Assembly (NCBI RefSeq): GCF_007483665.1 | Contig: NZ_ML660187.1 | Location: forward strand, 269,353 to 333,352 | Reading direction: 5' to 3' | Origin: Catellatospora sichuanensis | Lineage (GTDB): Bacteria; Actinomycetota; Actinomycetes; Mycobacteriales; Micromonosporaceae | DNA: 64,000 nucleotides | Part shown: positions 14,788-26,748 of the stretch, piece after piece | How the letters are laid out: every line of letters begins with the position of its first letter | How positions within the stretch are numbered: the stretch's first letter is position 1 | Notes under the pieces: generated by a model | The model's database searches: none | What the model saw: only the letters and a program-made list of their open reading frames with translations | What the model was told of the DNA's origin: nothing | Translations under genes and position numbers: made by a program

Positions 14788-17280
14788 CTAGTCCTGTTCG
14801 TCCGGCTCATCGGCATTGCGGGCAATGGCGACGAGGGTTACGCCTTCTGGGAGGTCCATCAGCTTGACACCCATTGTGTTCCGATCGCGCGTCCGCCGCA
14901 CGGGCTTCACCGGAGTTCGGATAACTCCGCCGTTGCTCGTGATAGCGAAGAGCTCGTCTTCCGGGCTGATAACGACCGCACCCACCAGTCCGCCACGGCG
15001 TTCGGTGATCTTTGCGGTCAGTACGCCCTTTCCACCCCGGCCCTGGACCGGGTACTCGTCGATCGGAGTGCGCTTGGCATAGCCGCCGTTGGTCGCCACG
15101 AGGACGTCCATGCCATCCCGGACCACCTCCATGGCCAGCAGTTCGTCGCCGTCGCCGAAGCGCATGCCGATGACGCCTGACGTGGCGCGGCCCATGGGGC
15201 GCAGCGCGTCGTCGGTGGCGTTGAAGCGGATGGCCTGTGCCTGCTTGCTGACGAGCAGCAGGTCGTCCTCCGCGGCGATCAGCGCCGCGCCGACGAGCTC
15301 GTCGTCGTCGCGCAGGTTGATCGCGATGATGCCACCGCTGCGGTTGGAGTCGAACTCCCCCAGCGCGGTCTTCTTGACCAGGCCGTTCTTCGTGGCCAGC
15401 ACCAGGTAGGGCGCGACCTCGTAGTTCTGGATCTCGATGACCTGGGCGATCTGCTCGTCCGGCTGGAAGGCCAGCAGGTTCGCCACGTGCTGGCCCTTCG
15501 CGATGCGCGACGCCTCGGGGAACTCGTACGCCTTGGCGCGGTAGACCCGGCCCTTGTTCGTGAAGAACAGGATCCAGTCGTGCGTGGAACAGACGAAGAA
15601 GTGGCTGACGATGTCGTCCTGGCGCAGCGTGGCCCCGGAGACGCCCTTGCCGCCCCGCTTCTGCGAGCGGTACAGGTCAACCTTTGTCCGTTTGGCGTAC
15701 CCGGTACGGGTGATGGTCACCACGACGTCCTCGCGCGCGATGAGGTCCTCCATGGAGACCTCGCCGTCGAACGGGATGATCTTCGTGCGCCGGTCGTCGC
15801 CCCACTTGGCCACGATCTCGCCGAGCTCGTCGGAGATGATCTTCCGCTGCCGCTCGGGCTTGGCGAGGATGTCCTTGAGGTCGGCGATCTCGATCTCGAT
15901 CCGGGCCAGCTCGTCGATGATCTTCTGACGCTCCAGCGCGGCCAGCCGGCGCAGCTGCATGTCGAGGATCGCGGTCGCCTGGATCTCGTCGACGTCGAGC
16001 AGCGCCATGAGGCCGGTCTTCGACTCCTCCGCGCTCGGCGCGCGGCGGATGAGCGCGATGACCTCGTCCAGCATGTCCAGCGCCTTGACCAGACCGCGCA
16101 GGATGTGGGCCCGCTCCTCGGCCTTGCGCAGGCGGAAGGCCGTCCGTCGCTGGATGACCTCCATCTGGTGGCTGACGTAGTACATCAGGAACTGGGCGAG
16201 GTTCAGCGTGCGCGGCACGCCGTCGACCAGCGCCAGCATGTTCGCGCCGAAGGTCTCCTGCAGCTGGGTGTGCTTGTAGAGGTTGTTCAGCACCACCTTG
16301 GCCACGGCGTCGCGCTTGAGCACGAGCACCAGGCGCATGCCGGTGCGGCCGGACGACTCCTCGCGGATGTCCGCGATGCCGCCCAGCTTGCCCTCCTTGA
16401 CCAGCTCGGCCACCCGCTCGGCGAGGTTGTCCGGGTTGACCTGGTACGGCAGCTCGGTGACGACGAGGCAGGCGCGCCCCTTCTTGTCCTCCTCGACCTC
16501 GACCACGGCCCGCATGCGGATCGAGCCGCGACCGGTGCGGTACGCCTCCTCGATCGTGCCGGTGCCGACGATCAGACCGCGGGTCGGGAAGTCCGGGCCC
16601 TTGACGATGCGGAGGGCGGCCTCGAGGACCTCGGCCTCGTCGGCCTCCGGGTTGTCCAGGCACCACTGCACGGCCTGGCCGATCTCGCGCAGGTTGTGCG
16701 GCGGGATCTTGGTGGCCATACCGACGGCGATGCCCTCGGAGCCGTTGACCAGCAGGTTCGGGAACCGGGCCGGCAGGATCGTCGGCTCCTGGTTACGCCC
16801 GTCGTAGTTCGGGATGAAGTCGACGGTGTCCTCGTCGATGTCGCGCAGCAGCTCCATCGCGAGCGGGAACAGCCGGCACTCGGTGTATCGCATGGCCGCG
16901 GCGGGGTCGTTGCCCGGCGAGCCGAAGTTGCCGTTGCCGTCGATCAGCGGGTAGCGCAGCGACCACGGCTGCGCCATGCGCACCAGGGAGTCGTAGATCG
17001 CGGTGTCGCCGTGCGGGTGGTAGTTACCCATCACCTCGCCGACGACGCGGGCGCACTTGAAGTAGCCGCGGTCGGGGCGGAAGCCGCCGTCGTACATCGC
17101 GTACAGGATCTTGCGGTGTACCGGCTTGAGGCCGTCGCGCACGTCCGGCAGCGCCCGGCCGACGATGACGCTCATGGCGTAGTCGAGGTACGAGCGCTGC
17201 ATCTCCACCTCGAGCCCGACGGGCTCGATGCGGCCGTGCACGCCAACCTCTTCCGGCTGAGTGTCAGGAGTCTCGCTCAC
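14788..17280 (-). CDS. gyrA: DNA gyrase subunit A
   Basis: An 830-residue GyrA. The quinolone-resistance region reads [19 protein letters not shown], and the catalytic tyrosine lies in AMRYTECRL. The C-terminal beta-pinwheel carries the GyrA box variant QKRGGKG and repeated blade motifs ([30 protein letters not shown]). It forms the A2B2 tetramer with GyrB and introduces negative supercoils. Thr replaces the usual Ser83 (E. coli numbering), a position linked to quinolone response; the effect here is unknown. The start is GTG with GGAAAGAG about 10 nt upstream. It lies 132 bp after gyrB in the same direction. Confidence 0.98.
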   Translation of the reverse strand: MSETPDTQPEEVGVHGRIEPVGLEVEMQRSYLDYAMSVIVGRALPDVRDGLKPVHRKILYAMYDGGFRPDRGYFKCARVVGEVMGNYHPHGDTAIYDSLVRMAQPWSLRYPLIDGNGNFGSPGNDPAAAMRYTECRLFPLAMELLRDIDEDTVDFIPNYDGRNQEPTILPARFPNLLVNGSEGIAVGMATKIPPHNLREIGQAVQWCLDNPEADEAEVLEAALRIVKGPDFPTRGLIVGTGTIEEAYRTGRGSIRMRAVVEVEEDKKGRACLVVTELPYQVNPDNLAERVAELVKEGKLGGIADIREESSGRTGMRLVLVLKRDAVAKVVLNNLYKHTQLQETFGANMLALVDGVPRTLNLAQFLMYYVSHQMEVIQRRTAFRLRKAEERAHILRGLVKALDMLDEVIALIRRAPSAEESKTGLMALLDVDEIQATAILDMQLRRLAALERQKIIDELARIEIEIADLKDILAKPERQRKIISDELGEIVAKWGDDRRTKIIPFDGEVSMEDLIAREDVVVTITRTGYAKRTKVDLYRSQKRGGKGVSGATLRQDDIVSHFFVCSTHDWILFFTNKGRVYRAKAYEFPEASRIAKGQHVANLLAFQPDEQIAQVIEIQNYEVAPYLVLATKNGLVKKTALGEFDSNRSGGIIAINLRDDDELVGAALIAAEDDLLLVSKQAQAIRFNATDDALRPMGRATSGVIGMRFGDGDELLAMEVVRDGMDVLVATNGGYAKRTPIDEYPVQGRGGKGVLTAKITERRGGLVGAVVISPEDELFAITSNGGVIRTPVKPVRRTRDRNTMGVKLMDLPEGVTLVAIARNADEPDEQD

Positions 17281-17318
17281 TGTTTAGAACTCTTTCCTGC
17301 GTATGAAGCTGAGGAAGC

Positions 17319-17382
17319 TGTGGATAACGCTGTGGATCAGGGCCCGACCTGTGGATAAACAGTGTGTCTATCCACAGGTCGG
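17319..17382. promoter_or_regulatory. DnaA boxes and 14-bp stem-loop between gyrB and gyrA
   Basis: It contains two perfect TGTGGATAA boxes (17319-17327 and 17350-17358), TGTGGATCA at 17331 and CTATCCACA at 17368-17376. A perfect 14-bp inverted repeat (CCGACCTGTGGATA at 17344-17357 and its complement at 17369-17382, 11-nt loop) places facing DnaA boxes in its arms. It could bind DnaA and/or act as an attenuator for gyrA transcription. Confidence 0.7.
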
Positions 17383-17412
17383 CACGTTCCAGGACTAGTT
17401 GCCCAACCTCGA

Positions 17413-19821
<2,409 letters not shown>

Positions 19822-20376
19822 ATGGGTCTGGACAACGTCGCGGTGCAGTGGCCGGCCACGGGCCGCTTCTACGACCCGGTGGCGCCCGCGGAATTCGTCG
19901 ACTTCGCCGAGCTGGCCGAACAGCCGAGCACCGCCGCGCCGACCGCCGCGCTGGCAGGTCACATCGCCCGTACCGGCACGGTCCGCGCGACGGCGTACAC
20001 CGAGGTCGTCGATCTGCTGCTCGGGCTCAAAGGTGTGCTCTACGCCACCGAGGCCGCCGAGGAGGACGAGGACCCGGTCATCGACCCCGACGGCTGCGCC
20101 TGGATCGCCGGCGGCCTGGAGAAGTTCGTCGCGGGACACGCACCGCACGGCGACGCCGTCACGTTCGACAGCGTCGCCGCGGTGCTTCGTGCCGCGCTGA
20201 CCGATTCCCGACTTCCCGAGCAGCAGCTGCGCTGGCTCGAACAGCGCCTGGACTCGCTGCGCGAGGAGACCGACGGCGACCCGCAGTGGAGCTTCCCGCT
20301 GTCGGAGTTCGCGGTGCTCGCCCAGTTCTACCGCCGCTGCGCCGACCGCGGGTTCGCCGTCTACGCCGAATCCTGA
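19822..20376 (+). CDS. Conserved hypothetical protein (unknown function)
   Basis: A 184-residue, acidic, soluble protein starting MGLDNVAVQWPATGRFYDPV. It has no signal peptide, membrane helix or recognised catalytic motif. The pattern (an N-terminal strand, then an alpha-helical body with CAWIAGGLEKFVAG and PLSEFAVLAQFYRRCAD) looks like a conserved actinobacterial hypothetical, but I cannot name the family. The ATG at 19822 is preferred over upstream in-frame starts because the preceding residues look non-coding. Its 3' end overlaps the convergent CSC-motif gene by 16 nt. Confidence 0.6.
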   Translation: MGLDNVAVQWPATGRFYDPVAPAEFVDFAELAEQPSTAAPTAALAGHIARTGTVRATAYTEVVDLLLGLKGVLYATEAAEEDEDPVIDPDGCAWIAGGLEKFVAGHAPHGDAVTFDSVAAVLRAALTDSRLPEQQLRWLEQRLDSLREETDGDPQWSFPLSEFAVLAQFYRRCADRGFAVYAES

Positions 20377-20924
20377 CCGTCCGGCCCGGCTTCGGCCGGG
20401 CCGGCGTCCGCAGGTCCGCTGCCGTGCCGTGCCGACTGCCGGCGGCGCAGCACCCACCACAGCACGATCGCGGCGATCAGCACGACCGCGCCGCCGCCGA
20501 CCAGCACCGCGACGGGCATGTCGCCTTCCAGTTCCACCTCGGGAGCCGCGCCGAGCAGCTGGTTGCCGGAGCACAGGCTGGTCTGGCCCTCCCGGCTGTA
20601 GATCAGGTAGCGGTTGCCCTCGACGAAGTCGAAGCCGCAGCTCGGCCCCTCCATCGCCGTCTTCACCTCGACGTGACCAGCCGCGTTGCCCTTGCGGACC
20701 TGCTCGACGGTGAGCCGGGCGGTCATCAGATCCGCGGTCGACGTGCTGAACACCGGACGGTCGACGTCGACGACCACGCCGACGAACACCAGGTCGGCCC
20801 ACTCCGCGTTCTTCACCGGGTCCGGCTCGGCGCAACTGCACGCGCACGCCGTCCCCGCCGGCCCGATCACCAGCGCGGCCGTCATCACCAGAAGTGCCGC
20901 AAGAGATCCCCACAGTTTCCGCAT
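20361..20924 (-). CDS. Exported, membrane-anchored TIMP/netrin-like protein
   Basis: A 187-residue protein. It has an N-terminal signal peptide (residues 1-26), then the mature N-terminus CACSCAEPDP, the Cys-x-Cys hallmark of TIMP/netrin-like (NTR) domains. A beta-barrel follows (FVGVVVDVDRPVF, TLVEQVRKG-like strands) and a further Cys pair (SCGFDF, LCSGN). A C-terminal transmembrane helix near 143-165 and a basic stop-transfer RRRQ anchor it. The start at 20924 (MRKLWGSL) is where the signal peptide begins. Function in bacteria is unknown. Confidence 0.7.
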   Translation of the reverse strand: MRKLWGSLAALLVMTAALVIGPAGTACACSCAEPDPVKNAEWADLVFVGVVVDVDRPVFSTSTADLMTARLTVEQVRKGNAAGHVEVKTAMEGPSCGFDFVEGNRYLIYSREGQTSLCSGNQLLGAAPEVELEGDMPVAVLVGGGAVVLIAAIVLWWVLRRRQSARHGSGPADAGPAEAGPDGQDSA

Positions 20925-20999
20925 GGCCCTCAGATGCCCTACCGGCCACCCGGGTTCCGAAGATCCGGACCCGCACCGCGGCGCACCGCCAAGACCACT

Positions 21000-21070
21000 C
21001 GACTTGCCGGGCAGGTGTGCGAAAGCGCGGTCAAGATACACACAGGTGCCGGGCAAGTCGGGCGATCTTG
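21000..21070 (+). repeat. 71-bp palindromic dispersed repeat, copy 1
   Basis: It begins CGACTTGCCGGGCAGGTGTG and ends GGGCAAGTCGGGCGATCTTG. The first about 60 bp fold into an imperfect hairpin. A second copy, inverted and about 89% identical by eye, is at 59946-60016. Both are intergenic. Confidence 0.8.
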
Positions 21071-21110
21071 GGACGCCGGCGGCCCGGCCGGCGGAAGGGC
21101 GGGGCCGGGC

Positions 21111-21644
21111 TCAGCCGTAGGTGTCGCCGGGGCCGGTGCCGCGGACGCGTTTGCGGCCGTGGGACCAGGAAGGGGCGGCGGGGCCGTGGATGTGGAGCTT
21201 GGTCACGACGTTGTTGCCGACGGTGCCGGCGATGCGGGTGAGGATGGTGCGGGCCAGCAGGCGCAGCTGGGTCGCCCAGGCCGTGGACTCGGCCTCGACG
21301 GTCAACTCGCCGTTCTCCAGCTTCACCGGGCGGCTGTGCGCGGCGATGTCCGGGCCGACGCACTTCTCCCACTCGCCGAACACGGTCGCCTCGGCCGTCG
21401 GCCGCTGCCAGCCGCGCGCCTTCATCAGCCGGGACAGCACGTCGCCGAGCTTCGCGGGGTCGCGTGGATCGGGCCCGGGGCCGGAGTAGCCGCGCGGCCG
21501 GTAGCGCGTGCCGGGGCTCTCCCCCTTGGCCCGCGACTCCGCGGCGGCCTGGTGTCGCGCCGCGCGCTTCTTGAGCGCCGCGTCGAGCGCGGCCCGCGCC
21601 AGTTCCGGACCGTTCTGCTCCCCCGGGGGTACGGCGTCAGCCAC
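21111..21644 (-). CDS. DciA-like protein (DUF721)
   Basis: A 177-residue protein with a basic, low-complexity N-terminus and a DUF721/DciA domain from about residue 62: [30 protein letters not shown] and [22 protein letters not shown]. DciA-type proteins help load the replicative helicase in bacteria lacking DnaC. Its constant position after recF in actinobacteria supports a replication role. The GTG start overlaps the recF stop by 8 nt, indicating translational coupling. Confidence 0.82.
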   Translation of the reverse strand: MADAVPPGEQNGPELARAALDAALKKRAARHQAAAESRAKGESPGTRYRPRGYSGPGPDPRDPAKLGDVLSRLMKARGWQRPTAEATVFGEWEKCVGPDIAAHSRPVKLENGELTVEAESTAWATQLRLLARTILTRIAGTVGNNVVTKLHIHGPAAPSWSHGRKRVRGTGPGDTYG

Positions 21645-22743
21645 GGCTCACCTCTCCGGGTGTCACGAAGTATCGGGCTCCCCGCAGCGCGGTCGGCACG
21701 TCGGCCTCCACCGCGCACGTGATGATCACCTGAGCGGCGTCTCCGATGAGCTGCGCCAGCCGCTCGCGCCGACCGGTGTCCAGCTCGGCGAAGACGTCGT
21801 CGAGGATCAGCACCGGCTCGATGCCGTCCGCGCGAAGCAGGCTGTAGCCGGCCAGGCGCAGCGCGAGGGCGTACGACCACGATTCGCCGTGGCTGGCGTA
21901 CCCCTTCACGGGCAGGTCGCCGAGCCGCAGCACCAGGTCGTCGCGGTGCGGCCCGGCCAGCGTGGTGCCCCGGGCGATCTCGTCGGCGCGCACCTCGGCC
22001 AGCGCGGCGATCATCGCCTCCGGCGTCGGCTCGGGCACCGAGGCGCGATACTCCGCGACCGCCTTGCCGACTCCGGCGCTGACCTGCTGGTAGGCGTCCT
22101 CCAGGAACGGCGAGAGCTGTTCGACGAGGCTCAGCCGGGCCCGCAGCAGCTGCGCCCCGTGCTCGGCGAGGTGGGTGTCCCACACTTCGAGGGTGCTGAG
22201 GTCGCCGCCGCGCGCGCCGCCGACCTTGCGGCTGAGGTACGCGGTGCGCAGCAGGGCGTTGCGCTGCTTGAGCACCCGGTCGTAGTCGGCCCGCACCGCG
22301 GCGAACCGGGGCTGCCGGGCCGTGAGCAGGTCGTCGAGGTAGCGCCGCCGCTGGTCGGGCTCGCCGCGGACCAGGGCCAGGTCCTCGGGCGCGAACAGCA
22401 CCAGCCGCAGCGCGCCGAGGATGTCGCGGGGCCGCCGCGCCGGGGAGCGGCCGAGCCGGGCGCGGTTGGCCTTGCCCGGCACGATCTCCAGCTCGACCAG
22501 CAGCTCGCGGCTCTCATGCACGATCGCGCACCGGATCACGCCGGTGCTCGCGCCGACGCGCACCAGCGGGGCGTCGGTGGAGACCCGGTGGCTGGCCAGG
22601 GTGGCGACATAGCCCAGCGCCTCGACCAGGTTGGTCTTGCCCACCCCGTTCGGGCCGATCAGCACGTTCGGCCCCGGCTCGAGGTCGACGCCCACCCGTG
22701 GGTACGAGCGGACGTCGACGAGTTCGAGCCTTCTGACGTACAA
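21637..22743 (-). CDS. recF: DNA replication and repair protein RecF
   Basis: A 368-residue SMC-like ATPase. Walker A is GPNGVGKTN near residues 30-38, the ABC signature region lies near the LSGQ-equivalent [15 protein letters not shown], and Walker B is [13 protein letters not shown]. RecF with RecO/RecR loads RecA at gaps. The TTG at 22743 is preferred: it gives the usual family start (x-Y-V-R-R-L-E-L) and sits one base after the gnd stop (TGAGTTG). An ATG 30 nt upstream would overlap gnd. Confidence 0.95.
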   Translation of the reverse strand: MYVRRLELVDVRSYPRVGVDLEPGPNVLIGPNGVGKTNLVEALGYVATLASHRVSTDAPLVRVGASTGVIRCAIVHESRELLVELEIVPGKANRARLGRSPARRPRDILGALRLVLFAPEDLALVRGEPDQRRRYLDDLLTARQPRFAAVRADYDRVLKQRNALLRTAYLSRKVGGARGGDLSTLEVWDTHLAEHGAQLLRARLSLVEQLSPFLEDAYQQVSAGVGKAVAEYRASVPEPTPEAMIAALAEVRADEIARGTTLAGPHRDDLVLRLGDLPVKGYASHGESWSYALALRLAGYSLLRADGIEPVLILDDVFAELDTGRRERLAQLIGDAAQVIITCAVEADVPTALRGARYFVTPGEVSRG

Positions 22744-22744
22744 C

Positions 22745-23620
22745 TCAGCCGGCCTGCTGCACGGCGTGCCCACCGAACTGGTTGCGCAGTGCGGCGATCG
22801 CCTTCATGGCCGGCGAGTCGTCCTGGCGGGACTCGAAGCGGGCGAACAGCGATGCGGCGATCACGTGCATGGGCACGGCGAGGCGGATGGCCTCCTCGAC
22901 GGTCCAGCGGCCTTCGCCGGTGTCGTCGGCGTAGCCCTTCAGCTTCTCCAGGTGCGCGTCGTCGGTGAGCGCGAGGTCCATCAGGTCGAGCAGCCAGGAC
23001 CGGATGACGGTGCCCTCCCGCCACGACCGGAACACCCCCGGCACGTTGGTGACCAGCTCGGAGGCCTCGAGCAGCTCGAAGCCCTCGGCGTAGGCGTGCA
23101 TGAGGCCGTACTCGATGCCGTTGTGCACCATCTTGGCGTAGTGGCCGGCGCCGACCGGGCCGGCGTGCACGAAGCCGAACTCGCCCTCGGGCTTGAGCGT
23201 CTCGAAGATCGGCATGAGCCGGCCGACGTTCTCGTCCGAGCCGCCGACCATCAGGCCGTATCCGTTCTCCTTGCCCCACACGCCACCGGACACGCCGCAG
23301 TCCACGTAGCCGATGCCGAGCTTGCCCAGCCGCTCGGCCCGCGGACCGTCGGAGGAGAAGCGCGAGTTGCCGCCGTCGATGACGATGTCGCCCGCGCTCA
23401 GCAGCGGGGCGAGCTGGTCGATGGTGGCCTCGGTGACGCCGGCAGGCACCATCACCCACACCGCGCGGGGCGCCTCCAGCTTGGCCACGAGGTCGGCCAG
23501 GTTCTCGGCGTCGGAGAGCTCCGGGTTGCGGTCATAACCGACTACCTCGTGACCCGCCTCGCGCAGGCGGTCACGCATGTTGCCGCCCATCTTGCCGAGT
23601 CCGACCAGACCGAGCTGCAT
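22745..23620 (-). CDS. gnd: 6-phosphogluconate dehydrogenase, short form
   Basis: A 291-residue enzyme of the short (YqeC-like) 6PGDH class. The N-terminal dinucleotide motif is [12 protein letters not shown] (residues 4-15), with D30 of VVGYDRN suggesting NAD preference. The substrate signature is [12 protein letters not shown] and the catalytic region is [19 protein letters not shown]. It oxidatively decarboxylates 6-phosphogluconate to ribulose 5-phosphate. It lies between dnaN and recF, as is conserved in actinobacteria, and is nearly contiguous with recF. Confidence 0.94.
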   Translation of the reverse strand: MQLGLVGLGKMGGNMRDRLREAGHEVVGYDRNPELSDAENLADLVAKLEAPRAVWVMVPAGVTEATIDQLAPLLSAGDIVIDGGNSRFSSDGPRAERLGKLGIGYVDCGVSGGVWGKENGYGLMVGGSDENVGRLMPIFETLKPEGEFGFVHAGPVGAGHYAKMVHNGIEYGLMHAYAEGFELLEASELVTNVPGVFRSWREGTVIRSWLLDLMDLALTDDAHLEKLKGYADDTGEGRWTVEEAIRLAVPMHVIAASLFARFESRQDDSPAMKAIAALRNQFGGHAVQQAG

Positions 23621-23657
23621 GTCTTCCCCCTTGGTGCGTTGGAGCCTGGCCGCTGTG

Positions 23658-24806
23658 TCAGCGGCCCACCCTGATCGGCATGATCAGGTAGCGGAACCCG
23701 GGGATCGCCGCACCGTCGGCGTCGGCGGGGGTGATCACCGCGGGCTTGAACGGGTCGTTGAACGAGAACACCGCGGTCGGTGCGCCGAGCGCGCCCAGGC
23801 CCTCGATGAGGTACTGCGGGTTGAACGCGATCGTCATCGACTCACCGGTGAAGGTGGCGTCCATCGCCTCGCTCGCCCGCGCCTCCTCGGTGCCGCCGGC
23901 CTCGACCACGAGACCGTCCTCGCTGAAGCTCAACCGCACCGGTGTGGCCTTCTCGGCCACCAGCGAGACACGCTTGACGACCTCGACCAGCGCCGACACG
24001 GTGACCCGGGCCTCGGAGGCATAGCTGGGCGCGAACAGCGAGCGCACCGGCGGGTACGACTGGCCGTCGAGCAGGCGGCTGGTGGTCCGGCGGGAGCCGC
24101 CGACCTTCGAGCCGCCCAGGAAGCCGATCATGCCCTCACCCGCTCCGCCGCCGGCCAGCGCGATGGTGACCTCGCCGCCGATCGGGCCGAGCGTCTTGGC
24201 GGTGTCGGCCAGGGTGCGCGCCGGAACCAGGGCGTTGACGCTGATCTCCGGGTCGTCCGGCGTCCAGGAGATCTCCCGGATGGCCAGCCGGTAGCGGTCG
24301 GTGGCGAGCAGGGCCAGGGTGTCCCCGGACAGCTCCATCCGCACGCCGGTCATCATCGGCAGCGTCTCGTCACGTCCGGCCGCGATGGCGACCTGGGACA
24401 CGGCCGAGGCGAACACCGCCGCGTCGACGCGGCCGGCGCTGGCGGGCAGCTCCGGCAGGGTCGGGTAGTCCTCGACCGGCATCGTCGGCAGGGTGAACCG
24501 GGCACTGCCGCAAACCAGCTCCAGGTGCGCGCCGACAGCGGCGATCTCCACCGGCTTGGCCGGGAGCGCTTTGGTGATCTCGGCGAGCAGGCGGCCGGAG
24601 ACCAGGGTCGCGCCGTCCGCGTCGGCCTGCACCTCCACGTCCACCTGGTTGGAGACCTCGTAGTCGAAGCCCGATACGTGCAGGCGGCCGTCGGCGACCC
24701 GCAGCATCACGCCCGCCAGAACCGGCACCGAGGGCCGGCTCGGAAGGCTCTTGGCGGTCCAGGCCACGGCGTCGGCGAGCGCGTCACGCTCTACCCGAAA
24801 CTTCAT
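23658..24806 (-). CDS. dnaN: DNA polymerase III sliding clamp (beta subunit)
   Basis: A 382-residue clamp starting MKFRVERDALADAVAW, with three repeated clamp domains and the C-terminal MPIR segment (YLIMPIRVGR) that closes the ring. The ATG at 24806 is chosen over the one 21 nt upstream because CAGGAGGG lies about 7 nt before it and family members start there. oriC lies directly upstream. Confidence 0.97.
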   Translation of the reverse strand: MKFRVERDALADAVAWTAKSLPSRPSVPVLAGVMLRVADGRLHVSGFDYEVSNQVDVEVQADADGATLVSGRLLAEITKALPAKPVEIAAVGAHLELVCGSARFTLPTMPVEDYPTLPELPASAGRVDAAVFASAVSQVAIAAGRDETLPMMTGVRMELSGDTLALLATDRYRLAIREISWTPDDPEISVNALVPARTLADTAKTLGPIGGEVTIALAGGGAGEGMIGFLGGSKVGGSRRTTSRLLDGQSYPPVRSLFAPSYASEARVTVSALVEVVKRVSLVAEKATPVRLSFSEDGLVVEAGGTEEARASEAMDATFTGESMTIAFNPQYLIEGLGALGAPTAVFSFNDPFKPAVITPADADGAAIPGFRYLIMPIRVGR

Positions 24807-24892
24807 CTTCAGCCCTCCTGTGGTCACGTCGATGCTGCCAAGCTGACCACTGAAACCTTAGGACCTCCGAGCGATCTCCCCTCGGCGACCCC

Positions 24893-25370
24893 TGTGGATC
24901 GGCGGCGGCCGAGCATCCACAACTTCCCGAGCCCCGAAGATTTCTTGATTTCTCTCTTAGAGATAACTCCCGTCTTCATCATCGGTGCTGTGGAAACTGT
25001 GGATTAACGCCGTTGCCGCTGCTCAGCAGGCTTGTGGGGGTGTGGAGGAGCGGTGGACGAGCGGTGGATAACCGGCCTGGTTCTCCACAGCCGGAGCTTC
25101 GTCCACCGGTTGTCCACCGACGTCCACAGGTTATCCACCGGCAATCCCCAGAGGTTCTCCCCAAACTGTGGACACAGCCCATCCACGTTCTCCACAGCGA
25201 TATCCACCGATCATGGCCCGCTGTCCACGGATCAAGGGCTCCATCCACACGGGCGTCCACACTCTTTCCACAGCAAGATTTTTGGCGGAATCTCTGTCCA
25301 CATCCGTCCACAGGGGATCCACAGGCAATCCACCGGGTTATCCACCGACTTATCCACGATCACTGTGGAC
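24893..25370. other. oriC: oriC, chromosomal replication origin
   Basis: Roughly twenty DnaA-box-like 9-mers occur on both strands, including TGTGGATTA (24998), GGTGGATAA (25063), TTCTCCACA (25081 and 25188), TTATCCACC (25131 and 25338) and TTATCCACG (25350). Most are one mismatch from TTATCCACA, typical of high-GC actinobacterial origins. Relatively AT-rich stretches (24939-24966, 25270-25292) may be the unwinding element. It sits upstream of dnaN, as expected, but is separated from dnaA by two plus-strand genes. No gene is supported in 24830-25450. Confidence 0.93.
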
Positions 25371-25453
25371 AACGGGCAACCTTTCGTCGCCGCGGGCCAC
25401 TTACTGGCGGCGTATCCGGCACCGGACACCCTCTACCCACAAGGCGGATCCCG

Positions 25454-25987
25454 ATGGACGCATCGCGCGCCGAAGAGTTCGAGGCTTACGTACGGGCACG
25501 GACGCCGGCGCTGCTGCGGGCGGCGTATCTGCTCACCGGCGACCAGCATCTGGCCGAGGATCTCGTCAACGACGCGTTGATCCGTACCCATCAGGTGTGG
25601 CACCGGCTCTGGGACGGCAGCCCCGAGGCGTACACCCGCAAGATCATGTATCACCTGCAGATCTCGTGGTGGCGTCGCCGCAAACGCACCCCGGAGCGGC
25701 TGACCGACGTCCCACCCGAACCGGGCGTGAACTCCTACCCCGTCGACGAGCAGGCGCGGTCGGTGACCCGGCTCGCCCTGCAGGACGCGCTCAGCCTGCT
25801 CGGCGCCCGGCAGCGGGCGGTGCTCGTGCTGCGCTACTTCGAGGATCTGTCCGAGGCAGAGGTCGCCGAGCTGCTCGGAGTGACGGTCGGCACGGTCAAG
25901 TCGCAGTCCGCCAAGGCGCTGGCGAGGCTGCGCATCATCGCGCCGCATCTGCTCGACTCCCCGACCAGCGACAGGAAGCTGCGATGA
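25454..25987 (+). CDS. SigE-family ECF-like sigma factor next to oriC
   Basis: A 177-residue sigma factor. Region 2 includes TPALLRAAYLLTGDQHLAED and AYTRKIMYHLQISWWRRR. Region 4 includes GARQRAVLVLRYFEDLSEAE and the helix-turn-helix GVTVGTVKSQSAKALARL. It is clearly paralogous to the sigma factor at 4900-5424. The ATG at 25454 is supported by AAGGCGG upstream; the longer open frame runs through the DnaA boxes and is not coding. The promoter must lie inside or at the edge of oriC, so its transcription could be coupled to origin state. The stop overlaps the next gene (ATGA). Confidence 0.87.
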   Translation: MDASRAEEFEAYVRARTPALLRAAYLLTGDQHLAEDLVNDALIRTHQVWHRLWDGSPEAYTRKIMYHLQISWWRRRKRTPERLTDVPPEPGVNSYPVDEQARSVTRLALQDALSLLGARQRAVLVLRYFEDLSEAEVAELLGVTVGTVKSQSAKALARLRIIAPHLLDSPTSDRKLR

Positions 25988-26748
25988 ACGACTTCTTCCG
26001 CGCCCAGCTCGCCGACCTCGCCGCGCAGGCGGTTCCGGCCGACCTCTACCCCCGGGTGCTCACCGGCTCCCGCCGTCGATCCCGGCGCAGGACGGCGGCC
26101 GTGCTCGCCGCGGCAGTGGTGCTGTCGGGCGGGTTCGCCACCACGGTGCTGGTCGGCAGGTCCTTGCCGCCTCCGGTGACCACGCCCTCCGGATCGGCTG
26201 GCCCGGTGACCACGCCGCCGACTCTCAGCGGATCGCCCTCCGCCGAAGTTTCTTCCGAACCGGTGGTGGATGTGCGCAACGCGTCCTACGACGTTCCGGC
26301 GATCGCCGTGTGCGCGGCGGGCCGCCGGACGTTCGTCGACGGCACGGAGCGGGACGGCCCCTACAACCACCTGACCGTGGCCGAGCCGTCCCCACCGGTC
26401 CGCGCGGACCTCGACGGGGTCCCGGGGGACGAGATGATCGTGCTCGTCAGCTGCCGGGTCGAGGGGATCTTCACGCGCAAGCAGCTGCTCGCGTTGACCG
26501 TCGCCGACGGCACGCTCCGCCCGCTCGGCCTCGTGCTCGACTCCCGGACGTTCGACTTCTTCCCCTGGATCGACCCGGCGCTGGTGTCGGTGCGCGGGGA
26601 CGTGGTCACGGTGCGGATCGAGGGGTACGGCAACGACGACGGGGCAGCGCGCATCGCTCCCGAGGAGCGCGGGTTCGCGTACCGCGACGGCGCTTTCGTT
26701 CAGGTCAGTGGACCGACGGCGCGTCCGTCGCCGTTGCCGGCGAGCTAG
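25984..26748 (+). CDS. Membrane-anchored partner of the oriC-adjacent sigma factor
   Basis: A 254-residue protein with a cytoplasmic N-terminus, a basic RRRSRRRT stretch, one transmembrane helix (about residues 37-58), a Pro/Ser/Thr linker, and an extracytoplasmic domain with VRADLDGVPGDEMIVLVSC. The architecture resembles the partner at 3752-4903 but the outer domain differs. Translation is coupled to the sigma gene by a 4-nt overlap, so an anti-sigma or sensor role is inferred. Its TAG stop overlaps the dnaA TAG on the other strand (CTAG), so the two genes end tail to tail without spacing. Confidence 0.6.
   Translation: MNDFFRAQLADLAAQAVPADLYPRVLTGSRRRSRRRTAAVLAAAVVLSGGFATTVLVGRSLPPPVTTPSGSAGPVTTPPTLSGSPSAEVSSEPVVDVRNASYDVPAIAVCAAGRRTFVDGTERDGPYNHLTVAEPSPPVRADLDGVPGDEMIVLVSCRVEGIFTRKQLLALTVADGTLRPLGLVLDSRTFDFFPWIDPALVSVRGDVVTVRIEGYGNDDGAARIAPEERGFAYRDGAFVQVSGPTARPSPLPAS

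Noticed and set aside
15487-17358. Long plus-strand frame opposite gyrA
   Set aside because: Antisense to gyrA; typical high-GC shadow without SD or motifs.
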